The position numbers and the translations under genes are program-made. Below are positions 1-5,654 of a DNA stretch of 5,654 bases, in pieces. Position 1 is the stretch's first letter; each line of letters starts with the position of its first letter. A model generated the notes under the pieces. The model saw nothing but the letters and a program-made list of their open reading frames with translations. It had not been told where the DNA came from and did not search any database. This stretch comes from Planctomycetota bacterium (GTDB lineage: Bacteria; Planctomycetota; Phycisphaerae; Phycisphaerales; SM1A02): NCBI GenBank assembly GCA_009924765.1, contig RFQW01000131.1, forward strand, positions 1 to 5,654. Direction: 5' to 3'.

Positions 1-219
1 CTGGCGCAGCTCGCCCGCTCGATCCGCGCCAACGTGAACCTGATCCGATGGAACGAGGTGGAAGGCCTGCCCTACACCCGCCCCGCCACCGAGCACGTGC
101 ATGCCTTTCAGGAAACGCTGCGCACGCGCGGCGTGAATGTGCACATCCGCGCCAGTCGCGGCCGCGACATCGCCGCAGCCTGCGGCCAGTTGCGCCACGA
201 AGCGCGCGCTGCCCGCTGA
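1..219 (+). CDS. rlmN: RlmN, dual-specificity 23S rRNA/tRNA adenine-C2 methyltransferase, C-terminal fragment
   Basis: This is the last 72 codons of a gene cut off by the left window edge; frame 1 is open from base 1 and ends in TGA at 217-219. The family is a radical-SAM enzyme that methylates C2 of A2503 in 23S rRNA and A37 in some tRNAs. The visible part has the family's signature tail: a VNLIRWNEVEGLPY segment (RlmN and Cfr proteins usually read NLIPWNPVEG here), an RP pair, an RGVNVHIR strand, and RGRDIAAACGQL. The cysteine of that last motif (codon 181-183) corresponds to the C-terminal cysteine (Cys355 in E. coli RlmN) that carries the methyl group during catalysis. The N-terminal domain and the CxxxCxxC iron-sulfur motif lie outside the window. 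The arginine in place of the usual proline after NLI is a minor deviation. The next gene converges, with only three bases between the stop codons. Identification is firm. Confidence 0.93.
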   Translation: MAQLARSIRANVNLIRWNEVEGLPYTRPATEHVHAFQETLRTRGVNVHIRASRGRDIAAACGQLRHEARAAR

Positions 220-222
220 ATC

Positions 223-3200
223 TCAGCTGCGCGCACCAGCGGCGCCACGCATCGCCTCGGCGGTCATGGCGCGCACGGTGGCCGCATCCATGCCGTGCAG
301 TTCACCCAGCTCGGCGATGGCGCGCAGCCGTTCCAGCGCCGCCGCGAAGGCCGACGCATCGGCCGACTCCGACGACGCGCGCGCGCACAGCTCGATCACC
401 GCATCACGCAGGTCGCGCCCGCTCGGACGCCCGCGGATGCCGTGCGGCACGGCCTGTCCCACCGTGCGCAGCAGTCGCGCCGGCCAGTCGCTGCTGCGGA
501 AGTCGAGCCGCAGGAAGCGTCCAAGCAGCGTGGCTTCCACGCGATACAGGAATCGCCGCTCCATGCGATCGCCGCGCGCCGGGCGCACATCGAGGCGACG
601 ACGCGTGAGTCGTCGCTGCTCGGGACTGGTGCACATGGTCGCCACATACACGCTGTCGCGGATCAGCATCGCCTCGGCCAGCGGCAGCGCCGCGCGCTCG
701 GCAAGCCCATCCACCGAAAGCAGCGCATCCATCAGCCGCGCGTAGGCCTCGGCGTAGCTCACGCCGCCCCACAGCCAGCAGCGGTGCAGGCCGTTCACCA
801 TGTCGCGCTGCACCTGACGAAGCGCCGCGGTCCGGCGCCACGCGCCCGTGCGCCGCAGCAACTGCCCGAACAGCGGTCGCAATCGACGCGCCGCACGCGC
901 GCCACCGATGCCGCTGTGCGAGATCTCCAGCAGGAATCGCCGCACCAGCGCCACCGGATGGTCGGGATCGCGCTGCTCGGGCTGGTCGGTGTCGCTGCCC
1001 CACTCCGCGCTCAGCACGCGGCCATAGCGCATGGCCTCCAGACAGCGACCGAAGCCGCGGGCCTCGGCGCGCAGCAACGCCGCCTCGAGCGCCTGCGCAG
1101 ACACCGGCACCAACCCACGCTGATACGCCGCGCCCAGCAGCACAAGATCGGTCAGACGATCGGTGAGGAAGTGGCGTCGCGCCAGCGTGGCCACATCGCG
1201 AATGAAGGCGTCATGTCCGCGACAACCGATGTGCACCGCTTCCGACAGTTCGCCCGCCGCGCGCATGCGCGCCTCGTCCACCTGATCGTCCAGCACGCCG
1301 TTGTTCACCACCACATAGGTGCGCTCGGGATCGCTGACGCGCAGGAACGGATCAGGCCCGATCGCGCGCAACGACTCCACGGCATCCATGCCAAGCAGCA
1401 GATCCGCCTCGCCATAGGGCGTCTGCGCGGCCAGCGCCGCATCGCCCACCTCCATGCGCGTGAACAGCACCTGACTCCAGGCGCGGCGTCCCGGCCCGAT
1501 CGGCGTGGTCTGGAAGCTTGCCTGCACGCGATAGCCCATGGCGCGACCGGCCTCGCACAGGATCATGGAAGCCAGCCCCGGCGCCTCGCCTCGCCAACCA
1601 GCCAGGTGCGCGCGCCATCGGCCCGCTTCGGCGTGGATCACGCGCGGCGGACCCGGTCGCGGTGCACCGGGTTCAAGTTCGGCCGGACGCGGCGGCTTGC
1701 TGCGCACCACCTCCACCTGCTCGAACAGCGGCCGCACCCGCACCTCGAACTGCCCCACCGCGCGCTGTTCCAGCACTTCCACGGTGAGTTCGGTCTTCAG
1801 CGGATTGGTGCCGCGCTCGAGGCCGCGTTCGACCATCACCTCGGGCGCCACCGGACGCACATCGCAGCTCGCATCGGCGGGCCAGATGGCGCGCTGCATG
1901 GGCACGAAGCCCAGGCGATCGGCTTCCACCATGCTGCGATCGAGCGCGGCCACATCGCGACGCGCCGGCGGACCGTCATGGCCCACGATCACGGTGAGTC
2001 CATCTCGCAGCGCGGCGGCGCGCAGCAGCTCGCGGAACGGCGGACGGTTGTTCAGGTCACCACGCTCGACCGTGATCGGTGCCACCGCATCGGCCGGAAC
2101 CGCCGCGCGCGACAGCCGCTCGGGATCGGGTCCCGGCTCGTCACCGAGATCACACACCACCAGGATGCGCGGACGCACTTCACGCGCGGACTGCCGCACG
2201 GCCGCCACGCCCTCGGAGGCGAAGCGACGCCGATCCCAGATCTCGACGGTGGCCACGCGATCCGCCTCGGGCGCCGCCATGCCGGGCGCCCACATGGCGG
2301 TGGAAGCCTGGTCGGGCGATGCAACGCGTGACGCAAGTTCCTGCGCCACTTCCTCCACCATGCCGCGAACGGCCTCCACCGCGCCGCTTGCGCCCAAGCC
2401 CAGACCGCGATCGGGCACGGGCCAGCGCTCCAGCCGCTCGTCCACGCGCGCAAGCCTGCGTTCAAGCGCCAACGCGGGACGCACACTCGCGAGCAGGTGC
2501 ACGATCTTTCGCGCCAGAATGCTGGGGCGCGTGCCGTCGTTGATTTCAAGCCGCGGCGCATCCTCGCCATCGGAGGGCAGCTGATCCCACCACAGACTGG
2601 CCAGGCGCTCGCCGGAGCGCCGCCCGGTCTCGGACACCGCCAGCAACGAGGCCGCCACGCTGCCGGGGCGCGGCTCGAGCACCACCACGTTCGCGCAGCG
2701 CGACATCAATCGCAGCACCGACGCCTCGTCGATGGGCGCCACCAGCCCGATCGAGAGCATCGGCACGCGACCGGCCAACCCGAGTTCCTCGAGCAGATGG
2801 CGCGCAGCCAGCGCACATGGCCCCACCGCCGCGATGCCCCAGGGCTCGGTCTCGCCAGGCGATGGCAGACTGACCAGCCGATTCAATTCAAGGCGCCGCC
2901 CGATGGAGAGTGCATCCTCGCCCTCGGTGGGCAGCGCGGGCCGGCGCGCGCGACGCGTCTCCAGCACCAGATCCACGCGCTCGAGCACGCGATTGGGTTC
3001 CATCGCCAGCGTGTCGATGGCGCGCAGCAGGCTCACATGCACGGCAACGGCCACCATCACGCCGGCGGACTGCGCCATGCGGAACGCGTCCTGCACCGCA
3101 TTGCGAAGCCCGTGCAGGTCACTCGGCGTCAGGCACGGCACGCCCAGTTGCTGCGCCGCACGAATGGGACACGCGCCCGGCGCAAGGTATGGGTTGTCCT

Positions 3201-3600
3201 CGAGCAGCAGCACCGCCGAGCCCGTGCCGCGCGAGGCACCCGCACCGTCGCGCCACGCGGCGGCCACCGCGATCTCAAGCTGATCGTTCGGCACGCACAC
3301 CACGCATCGCCTGCCCATGGCGGCCGTGCGCACCGCAAGCGACACGCCGCGCGCCGCGTCCACCACCGGCACCAGACGCAGGCCATGACGCTCCAGCGCC
3401 TCGGCGCTGCGTTCATCCGACAGCGCGCGGAACAATCCCTCCATGGGAGGTCGCCGCGGCGCCATCACCTCGGCCACCGGCAGTTCGCATTCGAGCAGGC
3501 CCTTCAGGATGGCTTCGAAGGCCGTGCACATGGCGTGGCCTTCGCCGCGGGCCAGCGGCGGGCGCCACGGACTGCCATCGAGCGGTTCGGCGGCGTTCAC
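223..3600 (-). CDS. Fused indolepyruvate/2-oxoacid:ferredoxin oxidoreductase-like protein, apparently lacking TPP and Fe-S motifs
   Basis: The protein has 1125 residues if it starts at the GTG at 3600-3598, which overlaps the upstream HAD stop as GTGA. An internal ATG at 3531-3529 has a GAAGG seven bases upstream and is the alternative. I prefer the GTG because the extra 23 codons keep the gene's G/C-ending codon pattern. Residues ~20-200 resemble the pyrimidine-binding domain of IorA-type enzymes (best at 128-190, with VLLLEDNP and VPCLTPSD). Residues ~252-325 resemble the transketolase-C-like domain (GIAAVGPCALA, VVVLEPRPG). Residues ~450-630 resemble the linker that carries ferredoxin-type clusters in large enzymes. 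A proline-rich linker (635-653) leads to a gamma-subunit-like domain (~661-775; AGWRGEAPG, GEADLLLGMD). Residues ~810-1115 look like the C-terminal DUF6537 region (LLGAAYQRGLVPVS). Family enzymes oxidatively decarboxylate aryl-pyruvates and reduce ferredoxin. Here I find no GDS...N diphosphate-binding motif, no CxxCxxC cluster and no GYPGTPS motif, so that activity is doubtful. Homology is well supported; function is unknown. Confidence 0.8.
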   Translation of the reverse strand: MNAAEPLDGSPWRPPLARGEGHAMCTAFEAILKGLLECELPVAEVMAPRRPPMEGLFRALSDERSAEALERHGLRLVPVVDAARGVSLAVRTAAMGRRCVVCVPNDQLEIAVAAAWRDGAGASRGTGSAVLLLEDNPYLAPGACPIRAAQQLGVPCLTPSDLHGLRNAVQDAFRMAQSAGVMVAVAVHVSLLRAIDTLAMEPNRVLERVDLVLETRRARRPALPTEGEDALSIGRRLELNRLVSLPSPGETEPWGIAAVGPCALAARHLLEELGLAGRVPMLSIGLVAPIDEASVLRLMSRCANVVVLEPRPGSVAASLLAVSETGRRSGERLASLWWDQLPSDGEDAPRLEINDGTRPSILARKIVHLLASVRPALALERRLARVDERLERWPVPDRGLGLGASGAVEAVRGMVEEVAQELASRVASPDQASTAMWAPGMAAPEADRVATVEIWDRRRFASEGVAAVRQSAREVRPRILVVCDLGDEPGPDPERLSRAAVPADAVAPITVERGDLNNRPPFRELLRAAALRDGLTVIVGHDGPPARRDVAALDRSMVEADRLGFVPMQRAIWPADASCDVRPVAPEVMVERGLERGTNPLKTELTVEVLEQRAVGQFEVRVRPLFEQVEVVRSKPPRPAELEPGAPRPGPPRVIHAEAGRWRAHLAGWRGEAPGLASMILCEAGRAMGYRVQASFQTTPIGPGRRAWSQVLFTRMEVGDAALAAQTPYGEADLLLGMDAVESLRAIGPDPFLRVSDPERTYVVVNNGVLDDQVDEARMRAAGELSEAVHIGCRGHDAFIRDVATLARRHFLTDRLTDLVLLGAAYQRGLVPVSAQALEAALLRAEARGFGRCLEAMRYGRVLSAEWGSDTDQPEQRDPDHPVALVRRFLLEISHSGIGGARAARRLRPLFGQLLRRTGAWRRTAALRQVQRDMVNGLHRCWLWGGVSYAEAYARLMDALLSVDGLAERAALPLAEAMLIRDSVYVATMCTSPEQRRLTRRRLDVRPARGDRMERRFLYRVEATLLGRFLRLDFRSSDWPARLLRTVGQAVPHGIRGRPSGRDLRDAVIELCARASSESADASAFAAALERLRAIAELGELHGMDAATVRAMTAEAMRGAAGARS

Positions 3601-4490
3601 GCGTGCGAGGCTACCGCAGGAAGCGGCAGCGCCCCATCGAGCAGACGCGTGACCAGATCGGCGAAACCATCGTCGGCGTGATGCGGCGCCACGTGGTCGG
3701 CCAGCGCCAGCAGGCGCGCATCGGCGTTGGCCATGGCCACACCGAAGGCCGCCTCGCGCACCATCTGCAGATCGTTCAATCCATCCCCGACCGCCACCAC
3801 GCGCGCATGATGGATGCCGTGCGTCTCGCGCACCCGCTGCAGCATGGTCCACTTGTCGCTCTCGAGCGCGTAGATCTCCAGCAGATGCGTCACGCTTCCA
3901 ACGGCCTGCTCCGCCGTGACGGCGCTCCAGCTCTGCATGCTGGCGCGATGACCGAAGCGCTCGCGCAGTTGCGCGCACACGGGCTGCAGGCGATCCGCGC
4001 GCTCGATGGCGCCCACGCGAAGCACGTGATCGTGTCCGTGCACCAGCGAGTCGGCGATCGAATCCACGCGACGCATCGGCACGGCGTGCTGCTCCAGCCA
4101 CCACACCGTGGCGGGATCCAGGTTGCCGGTGCCGATCATGCAGTAGTCGTGATCGCACACGTGGTGGTCGCGCAGCAGGTGCGCCACCAGGCCCTCGGCC
4201 AGCAGCGCTTCGGCGAGTTCGTGCACCAGTCCCTCGTCGAGCACGATGCGATCCATCGTGGCACCCGTGCGCGCGTCGCTCAGCACGCTGCCGCCGGCCG
4301 TCACCGCCACGCCGTCGTGGTCGATCGCCTCCAGGGTGCGCCGCGCCTCGCGCCAGCTGCGCCCGGTGGCCGGAACCAGCAACCACCCCGCCGCGCGCAG
4401 CCGCTCCACGGCGCGACGATTGGCGTCGCTCACGCGTCCGCGCCCGTCCAGCAGGGTTCCATCAAGGTCCACGGCGATCAATCCAGCCAT
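3597..4490 (-). CDS. Cof-type HAD-IIB family phosphatase
   Basis: This is a complete 297-residue cytosolic protein, slightly longer than typical Cof/YbiV-like enzymes (about 270). All four HAD motifs are present. Motif I is DLDGTLL (nucleophile Asp8, acid Asp10). Motif II is Thr42 in PATGR. Motif III is Lys213 in LESDKWTML, just after the family's LEI. Motif IV is GDGLNDLQM (Asp236, Asp240) for magnesium. The roughly 120 residues between motifs II and III form the C2 cap that sets substrate choice. Relatives dephosphorylate sugar phosphates, pyridoxal phosphate, FMN or similar small molecules; the substrate here cannot be read from sequence. The ATG at 4490 is chosen because MAGLIAVDLDGT is the normal family start. 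No Shine-Dalgarno sequence is evident, and a TATGCT hexamer lies six bases upstream, so the transcript may be leaderless. The stop overlaps the GTG of the oxidoreductase-like gene, suggesting an operon with coupled translation. Catalytically it looks intact. Confidence 0.92.
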   Translation of the reverse strand: MAGLIAVDLDGTLLDGRGRVSDANRRAVERLRAAGWLLVPATGRSWREARRTLEAIDHDGVAVTAGGSVLSDARTGATMDRIVLDEGLVHELAEALLAEGLVAHLLRDHHVCDHDYCMIGTGNLDPATVWWLEQHAVPMRRVDSIADSLVHGHDHVLRVGAIERADRLQPVCAQLRERFGHRASMQSWSAVTAEQAVGSVTHLLEIYALESDKWTMLQRVRETHGIHHARVVAVGDGLNDLQMVREAAFGVAMANADARLLALADHVAPHHADDGFADLVTRLLDGALPLPAVASHA

Positions 4491-4496
4491 GCAGCG

Positions 4497-4502
4497 AGCA
4501 TA
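4497..4502 (-). promoter_or_regulatory. Candidate -10 element for the HAD phosphatase operon
   Basis: TATGCT on the minus strand matches the sigma-70 -10 consensus at four of six positions and lies six bases before the HAD start codon. Transcription would then begin at or just before the ATG, consistent with the absence of a ribosome binding site. No good -35 element is visible about 17 bases further upstream, so this is only a candidate. Confidence 0.3.
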
Positions 4503-4524
4503 GGGATTCCGCCGCGAACCTCGC

Positions 4525-4530
4525 TACACT
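4525..4530 (+). promoter_or_regulatory. Candidate -10 element for the membrane repeat protein gene
   Basis: TACACT matches the sigma-70 -10 consensus at four of six positions and ends nine bases before the ATG at 4540. The predicted transcript start would lie one to three bases before the start codon, giving a leaderless or nearly leaderless mRNA. This agrees with the lack of a purine-rich ribosome binding site in 4531-4539. No clear -35 hexamer is seen at the expected spacing. Confidence 0.4.
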
Positions 4531-4539
4531 GGTCGCCCC

Positions 4540-5340
4540 ATGGACAAGCGACTCAAGGACATCCAGCAGGGCACGCTCACCGAGAGCCGCCTCAACAGCG
4601 ACTTCCTCTACTGGCTGAAGGAACAGGGACCCAACTACCTGCTCGCCGCGCTGCTGGTGCTGTGCGTGCTGCTTGGCTGGAACTGGTGGGATCAGCGTCG
4701 CCGCATGGGCCACGATGCCGCGTGGAACGAACTGAACGAGGCCACGTCACCGCAGGCGCTGGCCGAGGTCGCGGAGAAGCACGCGCAGGTCGACTCGATC
4801 GCCGTCATCGCCAACCTCGACGCCGCCGACCGCTACATGGAATCCGTCCGCAGCGGCAAGCGCTTCGATCGTGAACCCACCGCAGCCGATGCCGCCGTGA
4901 CGCCCGAGCTGCGCACGCAGTATCTGGACGAGGCCGATCGCCTGTACGCCAAGGCCGCCGCCGGCATCGACGGCAAGCCCGCACCCGAGTCGCTGCTGCT
5001 TGCCAGCGCCTGCTTCGGTCGCGCCGCCGTGGCCGAGAGCAAGGGCGACATGGCCACCGCCGAAACCTGGCTGAAGGCCGCGCAGGCCGCCACCAAGGAC
5101 GTGTATCCGCCGCTGGCCAAGACCGCGGACGAGCGCCTGGCGTCGATCGCCTCGCTGTCCAACCGTCCGCCCATGCCGTCGCGCCCGAAGGCCACGATTC
5201 CCATGGGCAACCTGCCCGGCGATCCCACCACGGCGCCCACCGGCGACGTGACGGCGAGCGACGAGCTGTGGGATGCCCCTAGGGCGAGGATCAAATCGGC
5301 ACTGTCAAGCAGCTCACGAGTCACGATGCGCGAAACGTGA
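4540..5340 (+). CDS. Single-pass membrane protein with TPR/YfgM-like helical domain; C-terminus replaced at a junction
   Basis: The open frame encodes 266 residues, of which about 1-247 look native. The charged N-terminus (1-30, ending YWLKEQGPN) precedes one transmembrane helix (about 33-50, LLAALLVLCVLLGW). A long, mostly helical, alanine-rich domain follows (about 56-205), with amphipathic helices such as AWNELNEA, ANLDAADRYM, DEADRLYAKAA and AETWLKAAQAA. This layout, short cytoplasmic end, one anchor, then TPR-like helices outside, resembles YfgM/TPR_21 proteins, which sit at the Sec translocon in proteobacteria; membership is inferred, not proven. A low-complexity Pro/Thr/Gly tail (209-240) leads to DELWDAP. 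From about residue 248 the sequence is antisense to a different gene, so the last ~19 residues are probably not native and the true C-terminus is missing. The ATG at 4540 is the first start codon in this frame and sits just after a TACACT -10-like box. It is transcribed divergently from the HAD gene. Confidence 0.68.
   Translation: MDKRLKDIQQGTLTESRLNSDFLYWLKEQGPNYLLAALLVLCVLLGWNWWDQRRRMGHDAAWNELNEATSPQALAEVAEKHAQVDSIAVIANLDAADRYMESVRSGKRFDREPTAADAAVTPELRTQYLDEADRLYAKAAAGIDGKPAPESLLLASACFGRAAVAESKGDMATAETWLKAAQAATKDVYPPLAKTADERLASIASLSNRPPMPSRPKATIPMGNLPGDPTTAPTGDVTASDELWDAPRARIKSALSSSSRVTMRET
5273..5288. other. Sequence junction: composition and coding coherence change
   Basis: Left of this point the plus strand reads as coding, GC-rich sequence (44 of 60 bases G/C in 5221-5280). 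Right of it the minus strand reads as a tyrosine phosphatase in a less GC-biased style (about 59% G/C over 5281-5654, counted by hand). Both genes run into the point from opposite sides and neither reaches a natural C-terminus. The point contains the palindrome CCCTAGGG (5277-5284). Assembly chimera and genuine rearrangement are both possible. Confidence 0.72.
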
Positions 5341-5531
5341 TCGCCGCGTTCGGGCACAGCCAGCCCAGAATGGATCCAAAGCCCCTTGCAGGCCGGGTCT
5401 CCGCCGCGAGCTTCGGTGCCTGCGCTCTCGACGCTCAACTGCAGCTGCGCGAGGGTGGCTAGTTCGCTTCGGAGCAGGGCGGCGGCAAATGGGCTGCGAC
5501 AAATATTCGCAGTGCAAACAACAAGAACCAT
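5283..5531 (-). CDS. Low-molecular-weight protein-tyrosine phosphatase, N-terminal fragment truncated at the junction
   Basis: Starting at the ATG at 5531-5529, about 83 codons match the first half of the LMW-PTP/Wzb family. MVLVVCTANICRSP carries the catalytic P-loop C-x5-R-S with nucleophile Cys6 and Arg12. AAALLRSEL forms the next helix, and SVESAGTEARGGDPAC is the conserved SAGT strand and loop. HVSRIVTRELLDSADLILA corresponds to the family's 'R.lt.ell..aDlil.m' segment. Homology stops here; the frame continues left to a stop at 4833 but only as antisense of the repeat-protein gene. The C-terminal half with the catalytic DP aspartate (general acid) is absent, so the fragment could not work. 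Family members dephosphorylate bacterial tyrosine kinases or arginine residues, often beside exopolysaccharide genes. Third-position GC is about 65% (54 of 83 codons), with GTT, CTT and ATT codons rare in the other genes. Upstream in-frame starts at 5573 (ATG) and 5585 (TTG) are less likely, because family proteins begin right before the VCTANICRS loop. Confidence 0.72.
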
Positions 5532-5654
5532 CGGTTCGTGACCTGTCGAATTGGTTACTTGATCACTGTGCATGCGAGGGCTCAAGAGGTTACCCGAAGA
5601 CCGTGAACCGTTTGATAGCTGAGCCTCAAGCGCGGCATACTGAACGCGTGCTCA
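5532..5654. other. Upstream flank of the phosphatase fragment, no assigned gene
   Basis: These 123 bases precede the phosphatase start on the minus strand. The phosphatase frame is open upstream to a TGA at 5654-5652, but the translated residues do not resemble the family. In another minus-strand frame, a 23-codon open stretch runs from the window edge (5653) to a TGA at 5584-5582. It could be the tail of an upstream gene, but it is too short to judge. I see no convincing promoter, ribosome binding site or hairpin. Confidence 0.35.

Noticed and set aside
202..234. A possible hairpin between rlmN and the converging gene (GCGCGC arms)
   Set aside because: The arms are only six alternating G/C bases with a loop of about 19 and no T-run, which is expected by chance at this GC content.
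295..2331. A 678-codon open frame on the plus strand opposite the oxidoreductase-like gene
   Set aside because: It is His/Arg/Gln-rich with no recognisable domain, and is explained by the strong codon bias of the true minus-strand gene, which keeps antisense frames free of stops.
3601..4386. An N-terminal extension of the oxidoreductase-like frame up to 4386, giving a 1387-residue protein
   Set aside because: This stretch overlaps the well-supported HAD phosphatase in another frame, and its translation is Arg/Gly/Ala-rich without domain character. The GTG at 3600 is a natural start.
2910..4874. A 654-codon plus-strand open frame spanning three genes
   Set aside because: It crosses the HAD gene, the divergent spacer and the start of the repeat-protein gene, has a Pro/Arg/His-biased composition and no motif, so it is a shadow frame.
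4833..5282. Continuation of the phosphatase frame for 150 more codons
   Set aside because: The sequence left of the junction is the sense strand of the repeat protein. The antisense translation is Ser/Ala-rich and lacks the family's DP aspartate region.
5582..5653. A 23-codon minus-strand open stretch ending in TGA upstream of the phosphatase
   Set aside because: It is too short and unlike anything I recognise; it may be the tail of an upstream gene but cannot be supported.

Overview
The window is a compact, GC-rich bacterial segment (roughly 70% GC, strong G/C preference at third codon positions) with four genes from one genome. A short right-hand tail, from about 5280 to 5654, looks as if it comes from a different sequence background. 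The gene set fits a bacterium. The style of the fused oxidoreductase and of the small membrane-anchored repeat protein reminds me of Planctomycetota (Phycisphaerae-like), but this is a tentative impression and no marker settles it.

Layout. Positions 1-219 (+) are the 3' end of rlmN, the radical-SAM 23S rRNA/tRNA adenine C2-methyltransferase; its methyl-carrying C-terminal cysteine is visible. Converging on it with a 3-bp gap is a large minus-strand gene (223-3600) for a 1125-residue protein. Its domain order follows the fused indolepyruvate/2-oxoacid:ferredoxin oxidoreductases, but it lacks the expected thiamine-diphosphate and iron-sulfur motifs. Upstream on the same strand, sharing a GTGA stop/start overlap, is a complete Cof-type HAD-IIB phosphatase (3597-4490). 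A 49-bp divergent spacer with possible near-leaderless promoters separates it from a plus-strand gene (from 4540) for a single-pass membrane protein with a helical, TPR/YfgM-like extracytoplasmic domain.

The break. Near 5273-5288 the plus-strand reading frame loses its character. From there to the right edge, the opposite strand encodes the first ~83 residues of a low-molecular-weight protein-tyrosine phosphatase, with an intact C-x5-R-S loop but no C-terminal half. GC falls to about 59% and third-position GC to about two thirds. Two unrelated genes are cut tail-to-tail at one point. This suggests an assembly chimera near a contig end or, less likely, a real recombination junction.

How the genes relate. 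The HAD phosphatase and the oxidoreductase-like protein are probably co-transcribed and translationally coupled. The other genes are neighbours without an evident shared pathway. I see no RNA genes, CRISPR arrays, insertion sequences or convincing terminators. The two observations most worth attention are the cofactor-depleted oxidoreductase homologue and the junction.
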